Source: Pterobdella sp. o SKG-2022 (taxonomy: Eukaryota; Annelida; Clitellata; Hirudinida; Piscicolidae). From it: 64,000 nucleotides of DNA. Under the pieces are notes generated by a model that saw nothing but the letters and a program-made list of their open reading frames with translations, made no database searches and was not told where the DNA came from. The stretch spans positions 1,523,281 to 1,587,280 of the forward strand of contig OZ038322.1 in NCBI GenBank assembly GCA_964035795.1, read 5' to 3'. The position numbers were made by a program, and so were the translations under genes. Shown one piece after another: positions 42,545 to 60,700 of the stretch (the stretch's first letter is position 1; each line of letters starts with the position of its first letter).

Positions 42545-43850
42545 ACCACAGATCAAATTCTTTCTGGTTTCCAACCAATGAGATGAAGGTACGACACACA
42601 CAAGTTAAAAGCATGCCAATAATAATAATAAGAACAACACCACTGTCAGAAATGCATCGACAAGCCTTACAACGAGTTTAGCCACATGTGCAAAGTGCTG
42701 CACTACCTTCCAAACGTGGACCACTGTTGTTGCTCTACTCCCAGAATCCCACCCACCAACTCCAAGCACAAACAGTTGAGTAGTTGTTTTGTTGAAATAT
42801 TTGAAACATTTCTCATTTTGGATTTCTGTGATGAATGCAAATTTATTTAGAGATGCGCATGTTTTATTTCCAAGTGTCTCACATTGTAATTAGTCACACA
42901 ATCAAGTTTTAACGTTGCAAAATGTGAATAAGCACGCTTCAATCCATAAACGGTTTTGAGTCACAAACACTTAAATGATTATACAAAACTGTTTCATCTT
43001 GAACGCTCAGGCAAACAATTCGAAATGAATTACGGTTTTGTTTAGACTGATATCATGAGTTCTAATCAAAGTTGCATTCATGCAGCCATGTGTTTATTCT
43101 GATGGTCCTTTGACCTCATCATAACAAATGAAAAACTATTTATAATATATTTTGAACAGTGGCAACAGCGATAACGTGGTGATGTGTTGCAGGTATCAAC
43201 AGGACTGGGACCTGTTCCGATGTGACATGAAGAACAGTGTCCTTGACCCACTAACGTATGACCCTCAGTTCTTTATCGGTTTCCTACCAATTATGTCTTT
43301 TTGAACTTAATTAAAATCCTTTCAGGTATGATGCTGGTAATAACACTATCTTTGGAATGTATCCGTACAATGTGTTTTTTTACATGCTTCTTGTGGTTCT
43401 GGCCATCATCTTCAGTGTCATCATCATTCACCTTATTAAAAAAGCCAGTCGAAAAAAACGTCGAAGTCACAAACAATGTAAGTGATTGTGAAGTTCTATT
43501 TGTTTCATAAAATGTCTAATACTTTGAAATGTTGCAACCGCTTTAAGTAATTTTTAACTCTATTTCAGCAACCTCACAAGAGAACAGACTAATCAGCAAC
43601 TCTACCACACTACCTGGCCTTCCTCCATACACTGAAAAGCTCAGTGACAAAGTGCAACCATCAGCCCCATACGACGACCTAGACACCACGCTGAGAAACG
43701 CACCTCATGCCAGCTGTAAGAAAGCCATTTTGGTTTGCCATAATTTAAATTATTTTGTTGACTGCAGATAACAGAGATACACAAAAGAAGAGCTTTACAG
43801 ACACTTTGAAACGAATCGAAACTCCTCCTCCTCCGTACAACAAACTCTAA
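42545..43850 (+). CDS. Single-pass membrane protein with cytoplasmic PPxY motifs (5' end unresolved)
   Basis: Six exons join in frame: 42545-42588, 42665-42774, 43193-43255, 43326-43477, 43569-43715, 43768-43850. The extracellular part has clustered cysteines (HMCK, DHCCCSTPR, FRCDMK). A single hydrophobic helix follows (FFYMLLVVLAIIFSVIIIHL), then a basic stop-transfer segment (KKASRKKRRSHK). The cytoplasmic tail carries GLPPYTEK and ends PPPPYNKL, two PPxY-type ligands for WW domains such as those of Nedd4-family ubiquitin ligases. The architecture (short Cys-rich ectodomain, one TM, PPxY tail) recalls Shisa, VOPP1 and WBP1-like proteins, but I cannot choose among them. The start and signal peptide were not found. 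It is convergent with WDR43, with the stop codons about 375 bp apart. Confidence 0.75.
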
Positions 43851-44226
43851 AGCTGTTGACGATCGTTTTGTGACACCTGCACTAGCTTCAAATTTTGTAA
43901 CGAGCCAACGCGCCAGTCTTATACAATTTTGAGCCTTGAACACTTTTTTGAATAAACTATTTCACCTTTAATTGTAAATAACCACTTTATAAATATTTAA
44001 TCCCGTTTACTTTCCGTTATTTAAAAATAATGAACCTAGCAGGTGTTTTTTATTCACAATTAAGCTCTACACCCCTTTGGAGCATATATAATACTCGTAA
44101 ATCGTTTTCAAGACTTTCGACAAAAGTCGTCATCTACTTTTGAAATTATAAACTCAATTTTATATTTACCAAAAAAACAAAAAATTTAATAATTTTATGA
44201 AAATTTATTAAAATATTAACAAATTC

Positions 44227-47200
44227 CTAATCAGCCTCTAAAGTTTCATCGACACTTTCTTCACCTTCACTCATGTCGCTCGATTTTTTAACAATTTTTG
44301 AATCATTATTTTTAACTTCTGTTTCTGCTTCGTCTTCCCACTCATCCTGTTTCAAAAACAAAACAAATCAATTACGAGTATGATAATAGTGGCATTAACT
44401 TAAATTTCTAGAACACTGAGTGTTATGAACTATGAATGCAAAATAACTAAATTTAATGTAATGAAGGTTTTCACAGATATGACAATTTTAACAAGGGTTA
44501 TGCAAGTATAACTAAACTAATAAAATAGAAAAATAAGCTTATATGAAAGAAAGGTATGTTGTTTGAAACAAAAACAACATTTTATACATTCATTAATAGT
44601 GAGATACACAACATCAGACATGCCAACACACCTCGTCTGACACCTCAAGATAACGCACATCTTCAGCCATCAAATCATCCTCTGAATCATCAACTGCAAT
44701 AAAAAATGGTCCAATTGAATACTTCATGACAATATAATGTTGAAGTGTTGAATTACTTGGATGTACTGTGCTGAGTGGAGGTTGTGTTGTGATGTTGCTG
44801 GCTGGTGCAGGAACCATTGAAAACTGCAATCAAATAGAAACAAATTAAAAAAAAATTGAATAAATTAAAGTGATAGCCTACAAATAATTCATTTTCACAA
44901 TGTTGAAAATGATTTTAAAATGTTCCTTCACAACCTGGAGGGCCATGCAGTCAAGCTTGCCCTTGAGTCTCATCAGGTGGCACATCATCTCTAGAGACAC
45001 TTCTAACTGCTCCACCAAGGGACTCAACAATTCCTCAATGTCTGGAATCTGATTTTAAATGTGTTGTGAGGTGTTACACAAGAACATGAGGCAGATAATG
45101 AGTGGGAAGTGGAATGAAGGAGGCAACTGACTGTGGAGAGGTATGAAGACTGCATGCTTAGAAGGGTCTTCATCCACCTGATGCCAGACTTGCCACTGAG
45201 TTGATCAAATCCCATTATAACAACATGTCAGATGTTTGAATGAACAACGCAAACCTTTGTGCGTGGCCAGAGATTCGCTTGGAGAGTTCCTTGACAAGAG
45301 GATGAATGCACTGAGGGGGCAGTTTGGCCACAGTGTTCCTGATCAGCAGGTAATCTGACTTTTGTAATACGTTGTTAAGCATTTTTTTGTCTCCACTCTG
45401 CAGACCCTGGGTGAGCAACATAGCAAGACTGTCAGTCTTGCCACTGGATGCCAGTGAGTTCAAGAGGAGGTTGCTTATTGTGCTAAAAGACGTTTTTGAT
45501 GATGAATCTTTAGAATGTGTTAGTTCTTCATTATGTGTTGAGATGTGTGGTGGATTAGGCTGGCTATTGCTTGTTTTGGTCATCAGTGCTAGTTGATCTC
45601 CTAAGGTGACCTTCGGGTGAATTTAATATTTCAATTTTTAATAACTGGAACCTTTTTAGGATAATAGAAAACATTTAATTATGAATGCTTATGTATCAAA
45701 GTAGCAACTATCTGGCGACATCTAGTGTATATGGCAAAGCTCATTATTTAAAAACAATGACAACATTCACTAAATTACTGAAACTAAATATTTTTGAAAT
45801 TCATTCAAAAGTATGAAGCTTTCTGTTAGCAGTGTAAACTTCATACTTTTCAAGTAAACTCAACAAAGTGCTGATGAAACTTCATTTAAAATCTTGGCAT
45901 ATATCTATTGGTTGAGTAATTAAAAATAATATAATGATAACAATACAATACAATAACGAATATGATTGTAGTGACATTAACTCCAATAGTTTCTATGCCA
46001 CTAAAGTACAAAGCTCTGTAATATTTCGAGCTGATGATGTTGATTGCAAAAGCTTCATGCCTCAACACATAAGACATCAAGTTGGTCTGTATAGCTCAGT
46101 TGATAGAGCATTAGATTACTTATTTAAAAGTTACAGGGTTCAATCCCACGTTGAACCAACAATAGCTCACTGATGTAGTGTGTTCAAATCTGACCCCATT
46201 CAAATGAGGCCACAAAGACAATAAACGATGAAAATAAGTTTTCTTTTATATTTGGTAATGAATGAGAATGCGAAGTACTTCATCATGGCACTGGGAGAAT
46301 GATTTTTTGCGTTTCCTACTCGGCTTTTCACCACCCTCACTCCTACCCACATGCACACTTGACAACAATGTCACATCATCCTCAACCTTCGATGATTTTA
46401 TCTGCACAAAGTTTATTGTGAACCATTTAATTTAAACTGAATCATTTTTGTTTCATTCACCAAATGTACAAACCACTTGTGAGATGGTTTAATACACATA
46501 AAATCAAGCAAAAAAATGTATAAGACAAACTTTGATGACAGATTCCTGGATACTTATTTTGCTTGCTCTGGGGTCGGATCTGGTGATCTCCTCTGTCAAC
46601 TCTGACAAGTTCTGCAATAGAAACATGCCATCTTGGTGAGCCCAGAAAATTTTTATATGCTATAATAAATGTTTTCAGTTAAGTTTAAATTTGATAGTGC
46701 CCCTCAAAATCACAAGATTCCAAACCTTTTCAAACTTTTTGCAACTACAAAGTTACAACAAATTGTAGGTGCATGTTCAGGTTCATATAACGTTAAAGAA
46801 ATGTCCCAAATTTATAGGAATGATTATGGCGCTAATATGAGACTAAAATGGAATCTTGAGATCATTGTATGACACAGCAAACTCACAATGCGGTAGAAGG
46901 CAGGTTTGAGGAGGTCTCCATACAGCAGGCACACAACATCACTCGAGGCATCACCACCCTCTGACTCTCCTTGAGACAGCTTAGCACTCAAGATGGCTAG
47001 AAGTTTGCCTCCTTCAGGAGTTCTTATTGTCGTCACCACTTTTGGCTTTATGGGCTTTCTGTGACGCCTGCAAAAATATTGATTGCTTGGAGTTGAAGGT
47101 GAATGATGATGGGCGGTGGACTAACCCATTCAAGTGGCACTCAAAGTAGGCCATGGAGCCTGCCTGCATCACCACCACCATCCTGATCAGCTGTGTAGGG

Positions 47201-48322
47201 TTTCAATATGTGAGTTTACAAATGCATAGAAGCAACATAAAATATCAGACCTGTTTGTGTGTGTGGATGAGATCAAAGTGGACTGGTTGGTCGGGTAATG
47301 TAAGAGAGGCCAACAAATCCTTGCTTGGTGCTTGCCTTTGTGGATTTAATATCAATATCAATGCTTGTCATGAAAGTACATGTAATGTAACACACCTTTT
47401 CATAATTATTTATACATAAAAAACAACCCTTTGAGACAATCACAATGATTTAGCATGAACATTAACTATGAGACCATCAAACCATCCAGCATCGACACTC
47501 ACCACCACACCACCCATCCATGCTCCGACTTTGTGCACGCATGAAGCAATACATTTTTATAAAGTATGTTTTTGCTGCACATATAAGAAAAAAAGTAGAT
47601 CAAAACTTCAATTTGATGGCAAAAAAGATTCATGAAAAAAACTGAGTATATTAATTTATAAATTGTATATTCAACCACTGGACACAAACAGGCCAAAAGC
47701 TGCAGCTAAATACAAGCTTCTATTATGAAGAGCTTTCAATGGAAACACTCCCACTAAGGCATCAAACCTCATAATATGGAATTTTCTTTATGAACTTATT
47801 TTAAAAATCAAGAAGATTGGCTAAAACTCGACTCCTCACAGAGTGAACATAAATGAATGACTCATTTGAATGACAGAATTAAAACACCACATCACAATGA
47901 CAATAGTGAAGTTGCGTTGAAAAAGGCACCTGATGCTGATTTTGTTTTCATTGGAGGCCATGGAGAGTATGTAGCTGCCTTCAACTCCCTGAGACTTGTG
48001 TGACTCATCATCACCATTCAAAACATGATTGGATGTTGAGGGGATCTCAAACATTTTTAAAACATCTGTGGTGTGCCCTTGGAAGGTCTGCAATGTAACA
48101 AGGCATTAAGAAACATTGTGTTCATGTGAGCTATTACAAGATTTTTTAAAAATATTGTGAAAACTTTTATATAATTTATCAAAAATTAGTTAGTGTGACA
48201 CCAGCCTGTATGCGGGACTGAGATTGGATGTGCCATAGTTGGATGAGTCTGCCCGCAGTCAAAAGGTGTCTTTGTGAGGTACATAAGTGGATGCTATGCA
48301 CATCACTGCATGCCTTCCACTT
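44227..48322 (-). CDS. WDR43: WDR43/UTP5-like SSU-processome protein, 5' part interrupted by gap
   Basis: Exons on the minus strand: 48199-48322, 47930-48087, 47251-47319, 47126-47190, 46887-47067, 46531-46611, 46279-46401, 45255-45588, 45132-45195, 44935-45048, 44757-44823, 44632-44693, 44227-44346. WD-repeat blades are seen in HLLTAGRLIQLWHIQ and TFQGHTTDVLKM. The C-terminal Utp12 domain is clear: SLAMLLTQGLQSGDKKMLNN, VAKLPPQCIHPLVKELSKRI, SSYLSTIPDIEELLSPLVEQ. The protein ends in an acidic tail (DEWEDEAETE, SEGEESVDE), as in WDR43, a t-UTP component for pre-rRNA transcription and early processing. Phases do not match between 46279-46401 and 45255-45588, nor between 47930-48087 and 47251-47319, so exons are probably missing there. 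Earlier WD repeats should lie at or beyond the N gap. Confidence 0.85.
45805..45856. repeat. Short inverted repeat related to the foldback family
   Basis: AAAAGTATGAAG at 45807-45818 pairs with CTTCATACTTTT at 45839-45850, followed by CAAGTA. The spacer (CTTTCTGTTAGCAGTGTAAA) resembles the interior words of the 19922-20073 palindrome. It lies in a WDR43 intron. Confidence 0.45.
46083..46160 (+). repeat. tRNA-like sequence / SINE head, copy 3
   Basis: The best-preserved tRNA-like head in the window: A box TAGCTCAGTTGATAGAGCA, B box GGGTTCAATCCC, and a 5' GGTCTGT that roughly pairs with the 3' end TTGAACC. The anticodon loop is degraded and the acceptor stem is mismatched, so a functional tRNA is unlikely. 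It lies antisense in a WDR43 intron. Confidence 0.65.
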
Positions 48323-48498
48323 CCTTGTGGTGTCAATTTTTATTATTGATTTTTTATTCATTTTTTTATTGATGATAACATTTATATTTTTTTTCAACAG
48401 ATTAAAACTTCAAAGCATTCCTTACACATAGCACATTTCAATTGGCCAGTTTTAACATTTATAAAAATGTAGAAAATTTTGAGCTGCAAAGCTTCAGT

Positions 48499-48698
48499 NN
48501 NNNNNNNNNNNNNNNNNNNNNNNNNNNNNNNNNNNNNNNNNNNNNNNNNNNNNNNNNNNNNNNNNNNNNNNNNNNNNNNNNNNNNNNNNNNNNNNNNNNN
48601 NNNNNNNNNNNNNNNNNNNNNNNNNNNNNNNNNNNNNNNNNNNNNNNNNNNNNNNNNNNNNNNNNNNNNNNNNNNNNNNNNNNNNNNNNNNNNNNNNN
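48499..48698. other. Assembly gap of 200 N
   Basis: Exactly 200 undetermined bases, flanked on the right by imperfect ATT repeats. A round number suggests a scaffolding spacer of unknown true length, so the order and orientation across it are inferred by the assembly. Confidence 0.99.
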
Positions 48699-49022
48699 GG
48701 TATTTATTATTGTTGTTGTTATTATTATTATAATTATTTTGATATTTTTTCTCAAAGTTGCTCACTATATATTTATTATTATGATTATTGTTATTAAATA
48801 ATTTGTTATTTATGTTATCACCAAACCGAGCTCTAATGCTGTGGTACAAATCCCCACCAGCTCTCCTATAATGACGCATGTTTTTAACTAAATTTACATT
48901 GTTATTATTCTTATTATTGATATTATTATTGTTATTATAATAATTTTCATAGTTATTATTATTGATATTATTGTTGTTATTATTCTTGTTGACACGGCAG
49001 CAACAAAACTCTGTTGTGGGCA
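48699..49022. repeat. Imperfect (ATT)n-rich sequence beside the gap
   Basis: ATT/GTT runs surround a 60-bp non-repetitive island (48825-48885). The minus-strand Asn-rich open frame is an effect of the repeat and not a supported protein. Confidence 0.7.
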
Positions 49023-49044
49023 AGTAGTGAAGGACAGAACACAT

Positions 49045-49940
49045 GTGAGTAAAGTGGTGGTATGTATTTGTGTGGCACTCCCCCCAGTTTGAGAAACTGC
49101 TCTCTGTTTGTTTATGTTTTTAGTTGTTTATGTGTTTTCAGTTGTGAGCTTTTTATTTGTTTATTTTTAAGACGGCTTAGTTTTTGGTTATTTATGTGAT
49201 TTTTTCGGTCATTTGTTTTTTTAATGCTTTTCAGGTTGTGAATCGTTGTTTATGTGTTTTTTGATTATGTGGTTAAAATTTTCATGTGGTTTCTAGGTGT
49301 GTTTTTTAGGTTGTTTATATTTTTTTACGCTTGGCCATGATTTTACTTCCGTTTATTTATTCGAGTGCGTTCGGTTGCCGACGTGAATTGGTGTTTTTAA
49401 ATTTCTTTTGTTTATTTTACATTTGTGTTTTTTCTTATTCTGCAAATTTTTTTTATTTATTTTTTTTTCTTTTAAAATGTCTGCTGTTTTTTGAAGTTAT
49501 ATTTGTGCTGCTTTGATTCAAGACACAAATCCTCAAGAAAAGTTCTAAGAATTATATATATTAATTATTTAAAAATTATAAATATTAATTATTTAAGTGA
49601 CTTGTTGCATGCAATGGTTTTAATGATAAAACCATAAAAAATAACGTTTATGTTAAATTAATGTTAACCATCAATTTGAAATCAGAAACTACGTTTAGAA
49701 TAAATGTATCTTGATTTATTCCATAAAATAATGATATTTTTTCTATATGAATATTCTCGAAATCCTATTTTTGATGATTAATGTTTAAAGGAGCAATATT
49801 AAAAGCATAAAAATATATGTTTTATTTTCGTAAAGAAGATTTGTTGGGCCCTTAGGGATGTGTGAAATGCTTGAAATTATGCCTCGACAAATTTATGACT
49901 GCAAAATTTGTTCTACATGTATTTAATGCCTCTTCTAAGT
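49045..49940. other. AT-rich region without a recognised gene
   Basis: T-rich, low-complexity sequence. No ORF with family resemblance and no clear element. Confidence 0.4.
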
Positions 49941-49954
49941 TATATATTGAGAAG

Positions 49955-50460
49955 GGATGAGTGGATGGGTAGGTGGATGGGTGGGTGGATGGGTGGGTGG
50001 ATGGGTAGGTGGATGAGTGGGTGGATGGGTAGGTGGGAAGGTAAATGGGTAGATGGATGGGTGCATGAATGGGTGGATAGATAAAAATAAATGAATGAGT
50101 GAATAAAGAGAGAGTTATTTGGAGAAATTCAGATGCATGCATAATTAGAAAAATAAATGAAAAGTTGAAAAAATGGTTTATAGTTGTATAAATATAAGAG
50201 TAAAAGAATAAATGGATGAAGGGATGGATGGATGGATAGGTTGGTGAATAAATGGGAAAAATTATAAATAAATTGACGGAGTGAGGAATAAATAAAATGA
50301 TAGATGGATAGCTTAATGATGGATGAATGAAGGAATGAACAAATAAAAGATAAATTGATGGATGAATGAAGAAATAGATGGATAAATGGATTGATTGATA
50401 GATGGATAGATGGATGGATTGATGGACGGTGGATGAATGAATGGATGGATGCGTCCCAGA
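49955..50460. repeat. GGAT/GGGT-type minisatellites
   Basis: ATGGGTGGGTGGATGGGTAG-like units at 49960-50070, and further GATGGATG-type runs at about 50210-50455. Open frames with Pro/Ser/Thr repeats here are artefacts of the repeat. Confidence 0.85.
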
Positions 50461-50819
50461 AGAGACAGATAATGTTGAAACAGTTTGAAAGACTTTAAAT
50501 TGATGGCGCCATTCCTTTTATTCATTCACATGTGATTTCACTTTTAAAAAAAGAAAATAAATAGAGCTAAATTTATAAAATTCATCAAAATAATAAAGAA
50601 ATGATATAAGTTAACTAAATAAAAATAATTAAACATTAAAATTAACGAAATGAAATTACTAATAAATCAATTGAAAAATAATAATAAATAAATAAAAGTA
50701 ATAATGATAATAATAATTGTATTATTATTGTTATAACGATTATGATTGAAAATTCATAATTATTTGAGTGTTAAATAGATTCAAGTGACACGTGGCTAAA
50801 GTCTTGCTCTTTTTTTCTG

Positions 50820-51142
<323 letters not shown>

Positions 51143-52040
51143 AAAATTATTATTATGAGTTTATTAATACATATTTTCATTGGTTTATTAGACCATTGTT
51201 TCGTTAACAAACGATGTTTTTTATTGGTTTATAATATCAATTCTTTATCAAGTATTTTTTCTTGAATTTACTTTGTTTTTATTTTATTTTTATTGATTTT
51301 TCACTTTATTAATTATATTCACGATCATTATTTTATTTATTATTCTCAACAATCAAATCTTTCTATTAATATCTCATGTTATCATTTCTAATACAAAAAT
51401 AACAAAAAATGAAAAAATAATTGTATCGATTTATTATAATATTATTCATATCTTTCTTTTAATATCTCATGTTATCATTTCTAATAATTTTATTGGTCCA
51501 TTAGTATTTTATGTTCCATGTGTCTTACATCGTCATATCCTTGCTACTGTTATCTTTTAATAACTTCTTATATAACATTTCAAACTCAAACCGAAAAAAA
51601 TTGGATTCAAGTTGAAAAAAATAAATGTAGAAAAAATCTTAAAGGGGCGCTCATGCAAGAAATATGGGAAAAAATTTAAATTCTGTTTTTGGTTCACTCT
51701 TAGTTCAAAATGCGCCTATAATTAGGTAAAAAAAATGAAAATTTCTAGAAAATATACATTTTTTTGAATATTTACACATACACACATACATAAATGAACA
51801 CAAAAAAATATACATTTTCTCGAATATATACACATGCACACATACAAAAGGCACACATACATTTTCAAAGATAAAGACACACTGATACAGACATGAGATG
51901 ATGCATAATATTGAATATATAAAATAAATTTTATGAAAACGTAAAGATGTGAAAATGAATATAAATGAGTGAGTAAAATGAAGATTCAAAAATATGAATA
52001 AAATGATAAATGACGGTAAATAAAAATAAACTATAAAAAT
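51143..52040. other. AT-rich region without a recognised gene
   Basis: Low-complexity sequence. A partial duplication of TATCTCATGTTATCATTTCT occurs near 51370 and 51462. No gene is supported. Confidence 0.4.
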
Positions 52041-52049
52041 GTGAAAAAT

Positions 52050-52140
52050 ACACACCCACACACACAAACGCACACAGACATCCACACAAACGCACACAGA
52101 CATCCACACAAACACACACAGACATCCACACACACACAAT
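52050..52140. repeat. About 22-bp CA-rich minisatellite
   Basis: CATCCACACAAACGCACACA-type units are repeated about three times before a short CA run. Confidence 0.8.
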
Positions 52141-52249
52141 TCCATTTAAGATTTGCTTAAACTTGGATTTATAAATGCAAAATTTTTAAAATATAATCGA
52201 CAAAATCAAGAACTCAAAATTAATACTGATAACTACTATCACTACTACT

Positions 52250-52430
52250 ATCAGTACTACTACTACTACTACCAATACCACAACTACCAGTACCACAACT
52301 ACCAGTACCACAACTACCAGTACCACAAATACCAGTACTACAACTACCAGTACCACAACTACCAGTACCACAACTACCAGTACCACAACTACCAGTACCA
52401 CAACTACCAGTACCACAACTACCAGTTCTG
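52250..52430. repeat. 15-bp minisatellite (ACTACCAGTACCACA), about 11 copies
   Basis: Highly regular 15-bp units with few substitutions. The period is a multiple of three, so it stays open in several frames (YHNYQ repeats on the plus strand). No start, splice or flanking coding signal supports translation. Confidence 0.93.
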
Positions 52431-52780
52431 CCACTAAAACCATTAATGATGAATAAGATAAATAAAATAATTGTTGTTTTTGGTAAACATAATTCTTTTA
52501 TTTTCTAACAAAAATTAACTCAAATGTGGAAAATAATATTGCACATGGCTAAGGCGATATTAAAAGTAAATGACAAATTGGGGTTGAGCTGAATTCAAAT
52601 GCTACATTTAAAAACAAAAATGAACATTTAAAATGAAAAGATAACAAAAAAAACAAAAATAATTAAATTATTCCGCTGAAGTGGCTAAATATAAGAATAT
52701 TTTTGTGTGCATTGTGCGTGTGTGCGTGCTTCGACCTTTGATGAGTGTTACTGCGTGATGTATTCTGAAGGTGTAAAAAT

Positions 52781-57635
<4,855 letters not shown>

Positions 57636-57687
<52 letters not shown>

Positions 57688-57740
57688 TGTATGTGCGTTT
57701 AAGCATGTGTGTTTGGGTATGTGCGTTTAAGCATGGGTGT
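57636..57740. repeat. (TG)n decaying into a GTTTAAGCATGTGT repeat
   Basis: About 50 bp of (TG)n, then two copies of a TATGTGCGTTTAAGCATG unit. This marks the right edge of cluster B. Confidence 0.8.
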
Positions 57741-60700
57741 CTTTCTGTATGTGTATGAACAATCCTTTTTGTGAGTGTTTAAATGTTGCTTCATAGTGGC
57801 GCAGACCTCAACAGGGGTACATGTTACAGATACCTTATCTTCTAGGGGAGAGGGGGTTGATTTAGTTTTACCTTCTTGAGCCTTCCAAAAGAATGGCTGG
57901 GTTTGTTTGAGAAGCACTTTTGTGTGCTATGCTTCTAGTTTCTCTCATTAATTTATAACTTAACGCTTAATATTTAATGAGAAAAAAAAGAAATTATACA
58001 AAAAGTCCGATGTAACTTTAATACAATCAGCAATAATGGATTGTATAGATTACTGGTGGTGTGTGTAGCAATCAATATTACTGTATTATCATGTGATTTC
58101 AAACTGCATGACTATAACAATGGTTTAATGATTGTTAAAGAAGGATTTAAACAATGAAAAAATGACATAGATAAAACTTTTAATTCTTTTGAGGGTTGTC
58201 ATATTTGAATAATTAAATTAAATGCTTTTGTTGGTGATTCAGCTTTGCCATCAAAGATCTCATGTTATCTTCATCATGTAGTTTCGAAGTGAGAAATTAT
58301 CGCTAAATAATTGTTCTCACGTTATTTATATCTAGTTAAATAGTTATCTTAATGAGATGTGAAAATTAAATTTGAAGAGAAACCGAACACAGATGCAAGA
58401 AATTTGAAGGAAAGCAATTTTTGAGAAAGTCTTAATAAATGTGGTCTCAAGGTCGTTGGGAGTGTAGCCACTTTCTGTTGGAGACAGTGGAGTTGGTGCC
58501 AGTGGATTTGGCGGTAGAAGGGTTAGAAGCAGTGGGGTTAGAGGCTTTGGGGTTAAGAGGAGTAAGGTTAGGGGCAGGGAGATTGGTGGAGAAGGTACTT
58601 GTGTACGAATCCATGCAATAGAAACTATTTTGAATTTTTTCACAAATGTTTTTCAAACAAAAATGACTTTTGAACATTAATTAACTTGATTGAATGTTTT
58701 GCAAACATTAGTTTTTGGTTTTCAATTTTATAAATGGAGTCTTTTGGTCTTTAGCAATTATAAAATTGGATTGGAATTTTGAAAATTAAAATGTTTCAAA
58801 ATCCTCCTTTCTTCAATTGATCAAACTTTTAATCAGAACCCACACCAAAACCATTCAAACCTCCTCTTTCACAAAACATTCTTCAAATGTAAACAATTTC
58901 TTGAAATATGCCAATTAACCTTCAAATTACAACAAAGAAACAAGTGATTGCATTTGGTACGATGTCACTTCTTTTGATTTCATATGTGCCAAGCCATTCT
59001 TCCTCCCGTCAAACACCAAATAAGACCCGATAATTATACATTTGAATTTCTTTTTTTTGAATGATTTTTTTAAATGATACAATAAAAAACCTTATAAGAA
59101 GTTATAAAAAAAACCTATATGTTAACAAGTCTATCGGAAATGTTAATTCAAACTTTTCACTCTCAATCAAAAGCCATCTGCGTTTCATGTAGTCATATGC
59201 GATAGAGACATATATAAAGCTACTCAAATCGCTCCTCACAACATGCTGTTTAAAAATTTATTATTTAAACAATAAATCGATTGGGTTTCAACAAGGCAAT
59301 CAAAAAACTTGTGCAGTTTCATTTGTTTTCAAAGGATATCCTCTGTTGTACATTTTAAATACTTTCTTTGCAACGTTTTTGAAGTTGGATATTTACAATG
59401 GTGAGCTTAATATAATTCTCGATGTTTCAATGAGAATCTGAAGAATTTGAAAGGTCAACTATGAATATTGTGCATGAAACAACATAACTTGATGCACAAA
59501 CTGACGTGGATTTTAATTTTTTCAAATGTTGAGTTTAAAAGGTATCCACATTGCACGTTTCTAAACGAAGGTCAGTGTACTTACTCCTTTAAATAATTTC
59601 CTAACTTACTTTTAGTGTTTTCCAATCATATAATTCGTTCTTCGTAATTAAGCAAATATTGGAATGCTTGGTGAGGCAGTTTTTCTGCTCGCTGATGCGG
59701 TCATTCATTAGGATGTGCCACCATGTTGCTTTCTCACTATCATCATTTCCTTTTATGCAAATATTAGTTGTTCGCTGTATAACCCACACATACAAAATAA
59801 TGTGGGAATGACTAGAGTTATGTGTATTAACAGGAGTTAATGTTGCTTCTTATGAGCCACCACAGTTATTTGGGGCTGATGGTCCTTACAGATGATTTCA
59901 TTACGAGCATAACTTTATAGTTTATTATAGTTGATGGTACAAAAATGTAATGCAGATAATATTTCTCATGACATGTGTGTATTTTTGAGATTAAAAACAC
60001 ATTGCAGCTCCGATTTAGAAAAAAAACCTTTGAAAGTGATTTGGAACAAATGAAAATAAATTACAAAAACACGTTTCGAGAGAATTTAAATATTTCAATA
60101 AGATGGCAATTCAATGCACCACATGACATTCTGTCTCATAGTCAGCATGCCTCCTAAGAGAAGGAGGTGCCCCATTGTTTGCAGAATTTTAAAGTTAACA
60201 ATTCGAAATCTATGTGCTTTAGAATACCTCATTTGTCTCTATCTTGTGCATTATGTACTCATTTGAGTCTCGTATCACCACAGAATGAATCCTTTTAACG
60301 ACCTGCATGCCCGTCCTAATACGTTTCAATTAAAATATATGAAAGAATTATTTTAATAACAAATGTAAAGTTTACAAAGATATGTGATGAGATAGTTAAA
60401 TAACTTTGAAAATGAAAAGAAAAAAATGTGGCAGACAATTTAACGAGTAAGAGCTCTGAATATTAAGGCCACGAATAAAACCATTCTAATTTATTCATCA
60501 AACTCGTCAACTAAATTACATTCGGGACTAAAAATAACTTGAATATCTAAGTGTTTAATTACAGAATGATAAAGGGGCGGTAGGGTTGCTTGCTGGAAAA
60601 GGCCTCGTTGCGATCGATGGCGACTGATGGCAGAAGTGCCGGAAGATCTATTAAAAATTGAAATATATTTGTAAAAATTCGTTTAAATAATCTATCTAAT

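Noticed and set aside
46083..46160. Functional tRNA gene
   Set aside because: A and B boxes are good, but the acceptor stem is mismatched and the anticodon arm is weak; a SINE head is more likely.
48394..49044. Asn-rich minus-strand frame spanning the gap
   Set aside because: It consists of ATT repeats and N bases; not evidence for a WDR43 N-terminus.
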